From the NCBI RefSeq assembly GCF_004210375.1, contig NC_134825.1, forward strand, positions 70,423,558 through 70,487,557: 64,000 nt of DNA. The letters run 5' to 3'. The stretch is from Tachypleus tridentatus (taxonomy: Eukaryota; Arthropoda; Merostomata; Xiphosura; Limulidae). Of this stretch, positions 22,156 through 34,051 are shown piece by piece. The notes beneath the pieces were generated by a model. The model searched no databases. It had not been told where the DNA came from and was given only the letters and a program-made list of their open reading frames with translations. Each line of letters begins with the position of its first letter. Position 1 is the stretch's first letter. The position numbers and the translations under genes were made by a program.

Positions 22156-23703
22156 AGTGTCACCAACAAACTAGAAATCTTACTGATAGGGCAAAACGAT
22201 ATCGTTACATGTATATCAATACATGGACATTGCCCTGAAAAGGATCGGAGTAAATTCAGTTTACACTGACCCAAAAATGTAGTAACTACCATCATCAAAC
22301 ACTGCATGATTATACAAGTAAAGAAAGGAGGAAGTAGTCAAAGAGAAACTGACCCTCCAGGGTATGCACATATCATACCCAAACCCCGAGAGAAAGAGAA
22401 AGAAATGGTACCCAACCGGACCCTAGTGTATGGATACTATAGTGGGTACTACTTGTTAAACCAGTGATGAATTAGAGACGGTACGAAACTAAAACAAAAA
22501 TCGTAGAAGGTATTTAGTTTTTAAAGGAAAGACCTTACACTTTCCTGAACTAGGATGTTCATGGAAATCATAATCCATCTTTGTTCCGTTCCTGAAACGA
22601 TAGAATTTTGATGAGATCGTGGGATTAAAATATAGTTCGTATCTACTACAGGACAAAAATCGCGATAAAAACTTCAATTTAAGACAGTTGAGGCGTTAGG
22701 CTACTTGACTGGTAAGAAACACTACCCTCCCTTCAGAGACTAGTGATATCTTCTGGCCAAGTTGGTCAACCTCCACGTTAAAATAATGCTCATGTAAAGA
22801 ATGACTATTTAGGACTAGTTCACCAAATTAGCAAGCTAACTAGAGGTAACAAGCACTTATGATGAAATCAGTGCTTCTCTGTATCCATACACCTGCGTAT
22901 GTTAGAGAATCAGTAAACTCAAGTGCCTCATTATCCTTCGATGATGTATGAATATCCTAAGCATGTGTGAATTTGTAGGACAGTGGGTACAAAAGACCTA
23001 AACAGACCTAAATGACATATTACATTTTTCAGATTATATACCGTTGCACTGATTAGTAGACGGTCGTTGCAGTTGAAAAAATAAAGTGTTTTTCATTGAA
23101 ATACGTTAATGTAGGGTTTTAGAAACATCCGTGGATATGTTCTGAAACTGAAAGGCGTCCTTGTAAACAGGCTATAAAATTTCGTGAAACTTGTTCAAAT
23201 TGTTGGCGTAGATAATTTAGTATTATGGAATATCGCTATTGGGCTTTCATTCTGATTTAAGAATGTGTTATATCAGGTCTCTTGCAATAGTCTATAGGTC
23301 TGGTTAGTATAACTTCAGGTAGAGAGCAAAAGTTCTTATTCTTACAACTGTAATAAAGTTATAAAAATGTTAAATGTTACAGAGACTTGTACAATTTAGT
23401 ATGAGATGGGAGTTACTGTTTCAATAGATAATCTAAGGATCTTTGTAGGACATTAAAGTGTAGTGTCACTATTCCGCTCACACCTGTAGTACTTTCCTCA
23501 TCCACAGATATAATGGAAGATCCCAGTAAGAAACTGTATGACTCGTATAATAAATTTTCATTTACTCACTTGTGTATGTTTGCTGTCGTTTATTTTGTTT
23601 TGTTCTCTACATTTCTGGAAGCTTTTGTAGAGTATAGGTGCTTCATAACTTTGTTTGACATTAATGTATCTGAATCCTGCAGTAGTAACAAAGTTTTAAC
23701 TCA
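22156..23703. other. No recognisable feature
   Basis: AT-rich unique-looking sequence. ORFs of 60-84 codons at 22053-22307, 22489-22677 and 23513-23707 have low-complexity or chance-like composition. Confidence 0.45.
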
Positions 23704-23764
23704 CTAGTTAGCGCAGATAGCCCCCGAGAAGCTTTACGCGAAATTCAAAACAAACAAACAAAAC
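23704..23764 (+). repeat. SINE family A, 3'-tail fragment
   Basis: Only the tail is present: TTAGCGCAGATAGCCCCCGA, then AGCTTTACGCGAAATTC and an A/C-rich end. Severe 5' truncation. Confidence 0.85.
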
Positions 23765-23767
23765 TCC

Positions 23768-23860
23768 CTAGTAGTTGGTCCAGTTGATAGCTTAAGGGCT
23801 TATAATGATAAAATTTGAGTTTGATACCCATGGTGGTCATAGTGAAGATAGCCTATTGTT
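23768..23860 (+). repeat. SINE family B, degenerate copy
   Basis: Head remains (AGTTGATAGCTTAAGGGCTT) and B-box segment (GAGTTTGATACCCATGGTGG), followed by AAGATAGCCTATTGTTTTGC. It lies immediately downstream of the family A tail fragment. Confidence 0.65.
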
Positions 23861-24009
23861 TTGCTTTTGATGTTTAAAATAAAAAAAAAAAAAATTTTCT
23901 TTAAGAGTAATAGATGTGTAAAAAATGAAATAAAAAATTGCATATTTTTGTACCAACAAGAGAAGTGTGAAAATGTAAAATGAACGTTTAAGTTATTAGC
24001 GAAAAACAG

Positions 24010-24172
24010 ATATTATTTAGAATTTGCGCAAAAAGCTAAACAAGGGCCATTAGTTAATTTAGAGCTAGTATAACTACACAATGAAATGCCTGTGATGTGT
24101 TCACCATAGGTATAAAAACCCGGTTTTTCGCGTTGTAAGCTTTCAGACATACCGCTGAGCAAGTGGGGAGGG
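24010..24172 (-). repeat. SINE, family B head with a diverged tail
   Basis: The right side shows the family B head and B-box (AAAAACCCGGTTTTTCGCG, ACATACCGCTGAGCAAGTGG). The left side (GAATTTGCGCAAAAAGCTAA, ACAAGGGCCATTAGTTAATT) looks more like a family A tail. It is either a recombinant or two nested fragments. Confidence 0.55.
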
Positions 24173-24835
24173 GGAGTTAAAATAGAAGAAAAACAGCTAA
24201 GTAACAGTACCCACTACTACTTCTTGTGTTAGTCTTGTTTGATCTTGTATTGCACACTAATATGCGGATAACGTGTTGTTTTTTTTCAAGAACGGAACAC
24301 GAACCATGAATCATCAGATCCACAATCTGGACATGGTAAACCCAAGGCCACTCTCGACTCTTTGCAGTACATTTACCCCGAAGCGTTTTTTTGTTTTTTA
24401 AGTTTGATTCTTCTCGTTTGATTTCAGTTTTACCCTGGACTGCCATAACTGTTGTGATTCATCTAATTGTTTCAATAGGTGAAGTATGCTCATCATTTCA
24501 GATACTTACAAACTTGTTTATTATCAGATAAATATAGTATCATTTGTCTGGTTACAGCGTCTCGCCAGGTTAACTTAACTTCATCATGTACACCAACTAC
24601 AATGAGTGAACTTGTAATCTAAGAACATGAAATGCCAGTAGCATTGGAAGTATTGGATTCATTAAGCTTAACAACGGTTAGCTGGTTATTGCTAGACAAG
24701 AATGATGTGAAAATAAGTAATCTAATAAACCAGAAATAATATAAACCAAAATTTCTAGAAAAAAATAAAAATAGCATAGTTTATATTCTGTCAAACAACA
24801 ATCAATAGCATTTGACGCAATACTAAATCAGAGTA
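24173..24835. other. No recognisable feature
   Basis: A minus-strand ORF (24177-24446, 89 codons) has no family resemblance. I treat it as chance. Confidence 0.4.
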
Positions 24836-25781
24836 CAGTGGAGCGCCATTAAGCCGCGGACCAGTAAACTGCGAAATCGCTTAAGCCGCTGTAGCAAGTC
24901 TTGTGAGCGATGTGAGCGAGGATTATCGCGGCTCACCGCTAATTTAAGAACGTGTAAAAACGCGGCTTACGAATTTAATCCTGGCTTTATAACTTCAAGG
25001 GGATATTTAAAAAGAATTTGCTTTAATTTGGGAAATAAATTAAATCAATAATTAAAGTATTATTTATAATTCGATAATCCGATATTTTTTATGGAATTGT
25101 ATAAATATTGGCCACAAACCCAATAGAAATCACTTCAGTTTCTGAATTAATAGTGAGCATATTATATTGACAAATTCCTACCCCATGAGTACCAAACGTA
25201 AACATGCATCGTATGACGTTCAGCAAAACTGAATGCCATAGAAAGAATACGAAACGGCGAAACTTGCGCTAAAGTTAGTAGAGAGTTAGGCATACCTGAG
25301 TCTACATTGCGTGGGTGGATTAAAGATGAGAATAAATTAAGAGCATTTCTTGATGAACTTGATGAGGGTGGTTTGAAACGCAAGAGAGCTAATAATTTAT
25401 GCAACTGCACAATATCGCTACCACGAGATTTAAAATGGCGGCCCACATGTAACACGGAAAGACGAAATTTTACAATAAAAAGGTTTATTTTTATTGTAAT
25501 CTTTATATTATTAATAAATCTTAATCAAAATTGTGTTGTATATTTTATTTATTAAAAAGGGGAAAAGCGAACCATCGCAATGCATTGGTCGTTTGTGTTA
25601 AAACGGCACTTGTCAATTGTATCTGAATAGTCTATACATTAATATTATAATGATCACGCAATGGCCCGGATGAGGCTCCTCGGCGGAGCTGTTGGCAACT
25701 TCGGCTTTTCAGTCACAAAGGTTTAAGCCGCGGTTAAGCAGGTTGGCCCTCCAAATACCGCGGCTTAACGGCGCTCCAGTG
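24836..25781 (+). mobile_element. pogo/Tigger-like deletion derivative, 946 bp
   Basis: Terminal inverted repeats start CAGTGGAGCGCCATTAAGCC on the left and CACTGGAGCGCCGTTAAGCC on the right (reverse complement), and TA flanks both ends (24834-24835 and 25782-25783). The CAGT start and TA duplication fit pogo-type Tc1/mariner elements. It retains only the N-terminal helix-turn-helix part of the transposase. A second, shorter relative with the same ends lies at 29084-29601. G+C-rich ends contrast with the AT-rich surroundings. Confidence 0.9.
25185..25429 (+). pseudogene. pogo-type transposase N-terminal helix-turn-helix, fragment
   Basis: From ATG at 25185 the frame gives MSTKRKHASYDVQQN, then a stop. 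After a one-base shift it continues KLNAIERIRNGETCAKVS, RELGIPESTLRGWIKDENK and LRAFLDELDEG. This matches the psq/CENP-B N-terminal helix-turn-helix layout of pogo and Tigger transposases, which binds the element's own ends. The catalytic part is absent. Confidence 0.75.
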
Positions 25782-25783
25782 TA

Positions 25784-28102
25784 GGTAGACTCTATACGTA
25801 TGCATAGCTAAGGTACGCAATAGATATTTTAAAAATGTGCACGCTAAAAACAAACAATTACAGAGTTTTACTATAAAAAAAATAATTCTTACTCATTTTC
25901 ATTTATTTCTCTAACCAACAAGTCCAAAAACAACGTAATAAGTCATGACCAAGATGTCAAACCAAAAAGTGACCAACCCACCAAATTGTTTTTATTTCTT
26001 CTGCTTGTTCGAGTCCAAATAACTCTACAACTACTTTATCACTAACGTCATTTTAAACCTAAAACTACTCAATGTTTTTCTAGGAAGTGTACGATATCTT
26101 TGCTTAGTAGTAATGCCTAGTATTTTCTAAATAATAATTTTAGTGCAAACGATGTAATTATTTTCTCAAGTTAACGTTCTTACAAAAATCCAGCGCTCCT
26201 CTAAGACACTTAAGTACAAGGTGAAACAGGAATTAGAAGCAAATTATAAATGAACATTAGATGATTGTAATATGTAGAATTCTCAGTGTTTTGTACACTA
26301 TACAACTGGTGTCTTTATGTAAACAGTCCCTTAATTGTGTATGAAGTGAAGGAGTAAAAAATTCAATACTCGTAATACTAAATTTTATTACATACATTCA
26401 TACAATACACTAACTTTCAATCAGGGGAAAAGAACGTTACAAAACAAGTAATAAAAATATTTTGTAAGTGTACCTTGATGTAGGGATGATAGTTCCAAAG
26501 AATATGTAAACAAAGATATATCGAAGATACAGCTATACCTACAGACAATCCCTACACGACTTACAATATTAAAATTTATCACTACATTGTGTAATGCATA
26601 AATGACTTTAATATTATGCAGCTAGAAGTTATATATTCTTGACTGTTAGTATACAATTTGTTAATCATAATATTATAATTATGTCAGGATAGGCATCATT
26701 GTAGTGTAACTAAGAGACTAGGAGTTAGGTACAAGAAAAACCAAGCTGAGTTAAAATATGTCTTTATTATTATATACTATTACAAATTCTCTCTACGAGG
26801 TCAGTCGAATTGACCGACCTCACAACCATTTTGTACTCGTGCATTTTACAGTGTAACATTAGATTTTAATATTGAAAGTCATACAGGGAAAACCTGTGTG
26901 TACTTGTATCATTCTTATATTTATGTTTAAATTTATTTTGCCACTGCCATTTCTGTATTACTTTACATTTATAACAATATTTTTATTTCTTGTGTCTGTA
27001 GTAATTGTAACATACTAATTATGCCAGGAATATGTGTATTTGTAGTTTAGCTGGCGGCACTAGTATATATGGTGTATATGCTTGACTTCAATTAAAGGTT
27101 AACGTTAATCAAAATGAACAGTTGATTGAAGCAAGTTAATCTTTTCGCAATTGTTCAGAAAATTACAACAAAACAATTTCAAATATCTTTAGGAAAACTT
27201 ATACGTGTAGTACATAATTTTAATATGTTTTAAATTTACTACCATTAGAATAAAATAGTCAGAATGTTTTATGTATATTATAAAATCATGTTAAAAGTAT
27301 ATGAATACAACAATTCAAAAAGTAGAAGTTTTAGCAGAGATTAAACTAGATGCAATTATACTCCAGAATATTTATTAATTTTAGGTTAAAAATGCTTAAT
27401 TAATATAGATACTTCTAATTTGCGGTAGTTTATATGAATAAATATATCTCTATTGGGAATTTCAACATTATCAAACTAGAACGAATGGTCATGCTTGAAC
27501 CTATGTTTATAAATATGGTAGGGGGTTTATTATGGTTTTTTGAACACGGGAAGGAACTAGTCTGTAAATTTCTCCAAAGTAAAACCTATCGAAAATTTCC
27601 CAATTTATTTGACACTGAATCTGGAGTATCAGAATGTTGGTATTTCTGTAATATAAGTTGTCCTAATTTTCTGCCAAATAAAAAGAAACCTAAATTGTAA
27701 ACACAAATTAATTTGAGATTTTTGAGTACTTTTTTCCAAGACTTTTTGAGTGAACTTGATGCCTTTGGAATAAAAGGAATAATGCAATAAGAATACGTTC
27801 ACCCTTACTTGACTTAGATAATGGTTAATGAAAACGATAAATATGACTCAAACAGTACGACATGTGACTTCACATTGATTCTTCGAAATTTTATAGCACT
27901 ATCGTCCTTTGTTTTGGTTTGTTTTTACGAATACAGTTTATTATTTTGAAAGATATTGAGCTGAGAATTACGTGATTAATTTCTTAGGCCAGAACCACGA
28001 CGAAGTTCAAATTGAATATAAAAATACTGCATCTTTTGTAAAAATAAGTGTATGTGTAGTTACCTTTCTGTGAGGTAGTAACATTTTCTTTCTCTTTGTC
28101 AG
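25784..28102. other. No gene recognised; one short hairpin
   Basis: AT-rich. A first exon of the BCL11-like gene would be expected upstream of 28103, but I could not recognise one. The 88-codon ORF at 27434-27700 has no identifiable domain. A hairpin with arms GAGGTCAGTC and GACCGACCTC lies at 26797-26821. Confidence 0.4.
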
Positions 28103-28463
28103 CTGACACCTTAACGTGCGGTGTTTGTCAAAAGAATTTTATCTTGCCCGACATTTTAAAATTTATCCAACACAAAGTAGAAAATCGTAATAAAAAAAAC
28201 TGCATACCATTCGACAAAGGCAACAATGATGACACATATATTTTGCCGACCAGAAAACTTAGATGGGTTGGAAACAGACAAACTGGATGACACAGTTAGG
28301 TCTATCTTGATTTCGTCTGAAGAACATAATTTTGAAGAAGAAGCCAAAGAAAACCGATCATCACCATGTAAAATGAAACTAAGAAAACGGAGACATTCTT
28401 TGGATGAGTTATGTCCACAGAAATCCACCAAAATGAGGGAAAACGACGAAGAAAAACCCAGAG
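28103..28463 (+). pseudogene. BCL11-like exon with N-terminal CCHC finger (frameshifted)
   Basis: Translation begins ADTLTCGVCQKNFILPDILK and continues FIQHKVENRNKKNC. In BCL11 proteins the finger is C-x2-C...H-x4-C. Here the Cys expected after HKVEN is Arg (CGT for TGT), so one zinc ligand is lost, although a later Cys is nearby. Past 28230 the frame changes by one and gives CRPENLDGLETDKLDD and SSPCKMKLRKRRHSLDELC up to the donor. The first codon needs one base from an upstream exon, so more 5' sequence once existed. Confidence 0.85.
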
Positions 28464-29083
28464 GTAGATCATTTTAGTCCATTTTGTCTACAAGATAAAA
28501 TCGATTTTTGTATCTTCCAAAATATTACTGAATATATGTGTGTTTGTTATCTTCTAGCTCCATATTTAAATTCCGAATTTATATGAGGAATGAACAGTTT
28601 AGCTTCTCTTCAAAATATTGTTGTATGAAATAATAATCAAGCAAAAGATATACACTGTTATTTAACAGTTTCAAACAAATATATTGTCTTGTTCACCTTT
28701 TATCAGTATGTCTGAAAGTTTGCTAGTATCTGGAAGATAGATGGATAAACAGTTAGATGAACTGAGAGTAAAGCCAGCTGACACCATATAACTCAAATAC
28801 TGGACTATACGGAAAGACACTTCCTCTTACAACTGAAACAGAAACATATCTGATTAGATATATTCATCAATTTGCGTTGCTGTTGTACTCCAAGAACAGC
28901 GATATTGAAATGTTGGCGTCATTCAATATTCACATTTATATAAGATTTACCGAAGTACCAGTATGTTAATTTTTGAGAGGTTACAGATACAGCAGGGTAG
29001 ACACGTGCTCAAAGAACTTTAGTCCTTATTAACCAAATTATATAAATCTTACGTATAATCAATACACGAATTGTTCTCTAATA

Positions 29084-29601
29084 CAGTGGAGCGCCATTAA
29101 GCCGCGGACCAGTAAACCTCGAAATCGCTTAAGCCGCTGTAGCAAGTCTTGTGAGCGAGGATTATCGCGGCTCACCGCTAATTTAAGAACGTGTAAAAAC
29201 GCGGCTTACGAATTTAATCCTGGCTTTATAACTTCAAGGGGATATTTAAAAAGGATTTGCTTTAATTTGGGAAATAAATAAAATACATTACAATAGAAAT
29301 CGACCGTTAATCTACCTTATCCGCTCTCTATGTCAGCTTTATGGAGGCCGCCATTGTTACCGAATCACACCTCTCCATACCTTAAAGGTAATCCGCGGTA
29401 AATCCGTGAAAAAAGTAATTAAAGTATTATTTTTAATTCGATAATCCGATATAATGATCACGCAATGGCCCGGATGAGGCTCCTCGGCGAAGCTGTTGGC
29501 GACTTCGGCTTTTCAGTCACAAAGGTTTAAGCCGCGGACCACTTAAGCCGCGGTTAAGCAGGTTGACCCCCCAAATACCGCAGCTTAACGGCGCTCCACT
29601 G
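29084..29601 (+). mobile_element. pogo-like miniature element, 518 bp
   Basis: Ends CAGTGGAGCGCCATTAAGCC and, in reverse complement, CAGTGGAGCGCCGTTAAGCT. TA duplications lie at 29082-29083 and 29602-29603. It shares outer segments with the 946-bp element at 24836 but lacks the transposase fragment. It carries a middle segment (about 29282-29420) that the longer one does not have, so neither derives from the other by simple deletion. Confidence 0.92.
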
Positions 29602-29627
29602 TATTTATACACCTTTCCAAAATTAAT

Positions 29628-29906
29628 GTTTGGTTTGTTTTGGTTTGAATTTCTCGCAAAGCTACACGAAGGCTATCTCCACTAGCCGCCCCTAATTTAA
29701 TGGTGTAAGACTAGAGGGAAGACAGCTAGTCATAACCACCCACTGCCAACTCTTGGGCTGCTCTTTTACCAACGAATAACGGGATTGACGGTCACATTAT
29801 ATCGCTCCCACGGCTGGAAGGGTGAGCATGTTTGGTGTGACGGGGATTCACACCCGCGACCCTCAAATTATGAGTCGAGTGTCTTAACCACCTGGCCATG
29901 CTGGGC
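29628..29906 (-). repeat. SINE family A, near full length
   Basis: Tail (GCAAAGCTACACGAAGGCTA), body (ATAACCACCCACTGCCAACT, then AACGGGATTGA) and head (GGGGATTCACACCCGCGACC, CCACCTGGCCATGCTGGGCC) are all present. Confidence 0.92.
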
Positions 29907-30167
29907 CATCCAAAGTAAATGTATTCAAACTTTTTTGTGCCCTATTAGTTTAACAATTTACGTATGGTGTGACCCCATAAAATGTTCAATTTGATGAGTT
30001 AGAATCACACAGTTGTTATGAATGTGTTACTTTCTGCAAGTTTCATTGTACAATTTTCCAAATACCCTTAACTATATTTTTTGCTAAATGTTACTTTTGT
30101 TTTTAGATGAAATTTTAATATTTTGGATATCACCTCATGTGTTATCATGACATTTTAATAATTAGTG

Positions 30168-30647
30168 TTTGTTTGTTTTGAATTTTGCGCAAAACTACAC
30201 GAGGGCTATCTGCGCTAGCCGCCCATAATTTAGCAGTGTAAGACTAGAAGGAAGGCAGCTAGTCATCACCACCCACCGCCAACTCTTGGGCTACTCTTTT
30301 ACCAACGAATAGTGGGATTGCTCATCACATTATAACGCTCTCACGGCCTTAAAGGGCAAGCATGTTTGGTGCGTTTGTTTGTTTGTTTTTGAATTTCGCA
30401 CAAAGCTACTCGAGGGCTATCTGTGCTAGCCGTCCCTAATTTAGCAGTGTAAGACTAGAAGGAAGGCAGCTAGTCATCACCACCCACCGCCAACTCTTGG
30501 GCTACTCTTTTACCAACAAATAGCGGGATTGATCGTCACATTATAATGCCCCCACGGCTGAAAGGGCGAGCATGTTCGGCGCGACGGGGATTCGCAACCC
30601 TCAAATTACGAGTCGAACGCCTTAACCCACTTGGCCATGCCGGGCCC
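30168..30647 (-). repeat. SINE family A dimer inside one target duplication
   Basis: Two same-orientation copies are fused at 30372/30373. The left one (30168-30372) has tail and body but lacks the tRNA head. The right one (30373-30647) is complete with head (CCACTTGGCCATGCCGGGCC). The 12-bp repeat TAATAATTAGTG lies at 30156-30167 and again at 30648-30659, flanking the pair as a unit. In sense orientation this is a full monomer followed by a headless monomer. Confidence 0.88.
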
Positions 30648-31481
30648 TAATAATTAGTGAACTACCTGGTTATTTTCTTAACTAAAAGATTGTCTTGTTA
30701 TTATGAGATGACACATATTTAATATTTTACATTGTTGTTTTAGAATGATTTTTATACAAAATTTTCTAGTCTAAGTTATAAGCTTTGTTAAGAAAATAGC
30801 TCTTAAAATGTTGTTTTAAAATGTCTATTTTTTTAGAAATAAAAATCGTTTAAAACCCGGACAAAATCCTTTCTTCTTTTTTTCAGAACCAAGTAGATAT
30901 TTATATGCTACACTTGTATGCAGTATTTTACTAAAGCCCGGATGCTGTTACAATACGTGCAGCACATTCATGGTATTAAAATTTATTTGGACGCAAACAG
31001 CATCAAGGAAACTGACTCATCTCCCACTCTCAGTACTTTACAAGAAAAAAAAAACCTCATATCTGGGAAAGCCAAATTGATTCACCCAGTTAAACAAGTG
31101 CAGAATATTCCCTTTGGTGAAAAAGAACTAAAAACTTGACTTGGCAGTGACTATTCAGGCAACCAAGCTGGATATTACTGAGGATTCTTACCAAAATGCA
31201 AAACCAAACAGTACCTCAGATGTTAGCTTACATCCCTCAAGTTATACCTTTAATAAAAATTACTGTGGTCACTCTCAGTTGGATTCTGTAGGTCTAAAAC
31301 AGACTTTGGTTAAACAAAACTCAATATCTGGAGGAGGCAAGTCAATCTGCAGACACAACAAATTACCTTTGGTAAAAATCGGCTACACAGTCTGTCTAGT
31401 AAAGGATTCAGATTGAATATTCGTAAAGATGCTTATGAAAGGCTGAGCTCGAAGAGCACTTTAACTTTTGGCTTCCCAGTT

Positions 31482-32945
31482 GCACATAGCTGGCTAAAAT
31501 CTTAAGGCCAATGAACATAAAAAAAAAAAAGATGCATTTTGCGTTGTTAGACTCAACCACTTATTTAAATAGAGCTTCGAAAGATGAAAATAAGAAAAGG
31601 GAAAATAAAAACAAAAACTTTTCTAGCATTTAATAGAGAAAATGTGAATACTATGAGATTAGCCATTGGGTAAAAACATGGCAAAGGCTAAAAAGTCGAC
31701 AGAGTTTGGACGTGGCAGAATTGTCGAGCTGCAAAAGCAAGGTTTCTCTCAACGTGACATCGCTGGTGAGATTGAGCGAAGTAAAACTGCTGTTGCAAAT
31801 TTTTTAAAAGACTCTGAGGGCTACAGAGCGAGAATTTCAAGTGGTCGGCCCATGAAAATTTTGCCGGCATTTAGCAGGAGGATTCGACGGGTTGTCCGGC
31901 AAGACACCAGTCGATCGTCAAACCAAATTCACCAGATCAAAGCAGATCTGCCCTTATGGACGCGGAATGCAGCTCAAGAACAATAAGGCGGTATCTACGA
32001 GAGAAAGGCTTTAAAAACCGTAAACGTCTTCAAAGGCCATGCCTCCTTTCACACCACGAAACAGCTCAGTTAAACTTTGCTGAGAAGCACCAAATATGGG
32101 ACGTAGAAAATTGGACAAAAGTGTTGATCTCTGATAAGAAAAAAATTTATCTTTGATGGTCCAGATGGCTTCCAACGTCACTGGCACGATAAGGATATCC
32201 CATCGGAGGCATTTTCTCCACGACACAGTGAGAAGATTCCATCATGATCTGGGTTGCTTTCTCCTTCCATAGAACAATGGAGCTTCAGGCTATACAGGGC
32301 GTCAAACAGCAGCTGGCTACATTGGCATGTTGGAGAGAGCATCCTTTTTGACTGAAGGCCCTCACTTGTGTGGAAATGACTGGATCTTTCATCAGGAACA
32401 CGCTGCAATCCACAATGCCCGCAGGACAAAAGACTGTTTCATGACGAATAACGTGATTCTTTAGACCATCCAGCATGTTCGCCCGAACTGAACCCCATTG
32501 AAAATGTTTGGGGTTCATTGGCAAGGGAAGTCTGTAGAAATGGATGTCAATTCCAAACAGTGCAAGATCTTCGTGAATCCATCTTTACCAGTTGTAATAA
32601 CAATTCCAGCCTTTTGCAAATGCTTATATCAACCATACCAAAGCAAATGTTTGAAGTTATTTGCAATGACGGCCGTGCAACTCACTACCGAGACCTCTTG
32701 TTGAGCATTTCCTACCCTGTTTAGGACTTATTTTTGGTATGGTCTTAAACTTTTGACCAGCTAGTATTTAGACTAATTTCACAGTGTTTACATTTTCTCT
32801 ATTAAATGCTAAAAAAAAGATTTTGATTTTCCCTTTTCTTATTTTCATCTTTCGAAGCTCTACTCAAATAAGTGGTTGAGTCTAACAACGCAAAATGCAT
32901 ATTTTTTTTATGCTCATTGGCCTTAAAATTTTGGCCAGCAGTGTA
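31482..32945 (+). mobile_element. Tc1-like transposon with long inverted repeats, about 1464 bp
   Basis: The arms 31482-31662 and 32768-32945 are reverse complements over about 175 bp (for example CTTAAGGCCAATGAACAT and TTAGACTCAACCACTTA in the left arm), with scattered differences. The right end reads CAGCAGTGTA, the usual TACACTG terminus of Tc1-like elements. It lies within the coding exon of the BCL11-like pseudogene. Long arms like these occur in the IR/DR-type Tc1 group. Confidence 0.88.
31666..32723 (+). pseudogene. Tc1-like transposase, frameshifted
   Basis: Starts MAKAKKSTEFGRGRIVELQK followed by a paired helix-turn-helix (GFSQRDIAGEIERSKTAVAN, then SGRPMKI). A second frame gives CSSRTIRRYLREKGFKNRK and LNFAEKHQIWDVENWTKVLI, with SDKK where families have SDE (first catalytic Asp). 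The region of the second Asp is worn (HQEHAAIHNAR-like). The last part gives LNPIENVWGSLAREV and ISTIPKQMFEVICNDGRATH. Breaks lie near 31985, 32155, 32230 and 32430-32500. Non-functional. Confidence 0.85.
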
Positions 32946-34051
32946 TTACCCTTTGTAAAAGCTACTCTGATCGTTCTAAAAAGTCTTCTATAGAGCTTGG
33001 TCTCGATCAGAAAAATGGCTTTTATTCAAACAGACTGCGACAGTTAGCAGGAGCTATATGCACTACCAGCAAGATCCCAGTTAAAACACCAAACCTATTT
33101 TTGCAACAACTGGGCTCTACAACTCAGTCAGCAACGCTTCATTTCGAAAATGCCATGGCTACTATTGCAAATAGAAAAATGACCAATCAGAATCAATTGC
33201 ATTTCATTTATGTGAGTTTTCTGGAAGATCTATTAAGTTTCATGAAGGTCTAATGGCCCATCTCAAATTACATGCCTGTGAAAAAACTTACAAGTGTCGC
33301 ATTTCTGTCCAGGCCTATTCACAAGATAGTAATCTCAGATAGCATTTGAAAACACATCAACAACAGGTTTTAAGTGCTGATTCAGAAGGGTCTACTCCAG
33401 AATATAACCAGAATAATGAAGGAAGGATCAAACTGGAGAATGAGGAAAATGACGAAGAAGGTAATCTGGAAGAAGAGAAATTAGAGGAAAAGTTTGATAA
33501 ATATCTTTCTGAAAATTTCATCTAATCAAACATCAGGAAAACTTCACTTAGTAAAACCTTAGAACCATCACTTCTGCTAGAAGTAACAGAAAATTTTGAA
33601 AAGTTATACCCACGAATAAAGTCGTTTTGGTGTGAAATCTCAGAGAAAACTGAACTAGGCCAAATTCGTGATTATCAACAAACCGTGGAATTAAAATACT
33701 CTGTAAATATTCAAATGAAATATGACGTAACGTCCTCCAAAGCTCTTAACGAATTTCCCACACAAAATTCAGGCAAATATGAAAAGGGATCAGACATCTA
33801 CGAGTATCCAAAACATAAATAAAATATTGGCCAATCACCTTCATACTTTGGAAACAATTTTCACAGAGCTATGGACTTTAGCAAACATTCGGAACTTTAT
33901 CTCGGCGACCATCACAACGAAAGAAATAGCCTCTAAACAGGGTTGTGGTTGCCATATCCTCAAAATTACGAGTGTAAAAGAGATGAGTCCGCCAGTGACA
34001 AAATGTCAGTCGATGAAAAAGCTTTAATGGTTACCACCTCCTATAGGTTGG

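Larger units (their letters stand above)
28464..30886 (+). other. Intron of the BCL11-like pseudogene
   Basis: Begins GTAGAT and ends in a strong pyrimidine tract plus TTTCAG. It holds a pogo-like miniature element (29084-29601), one SINE (29628-29906) and a SINE dimer (30168-30647); the rest is AT-rich with nothing recognised. Confidence 0.8.

Noticed and set aside
28096-28290. Independent 64-residue gene starting at 28096
   Set aside because: The frame begins upstream of a strong splice acceptor at 28102 and matches the BCL11 CCHC exon, so it is an internal exon of a broken gene.
31688-32524. Minus-strand ORFs of 60-83 codons
   Set aside because: Antisense to the Tc1-like transposase.
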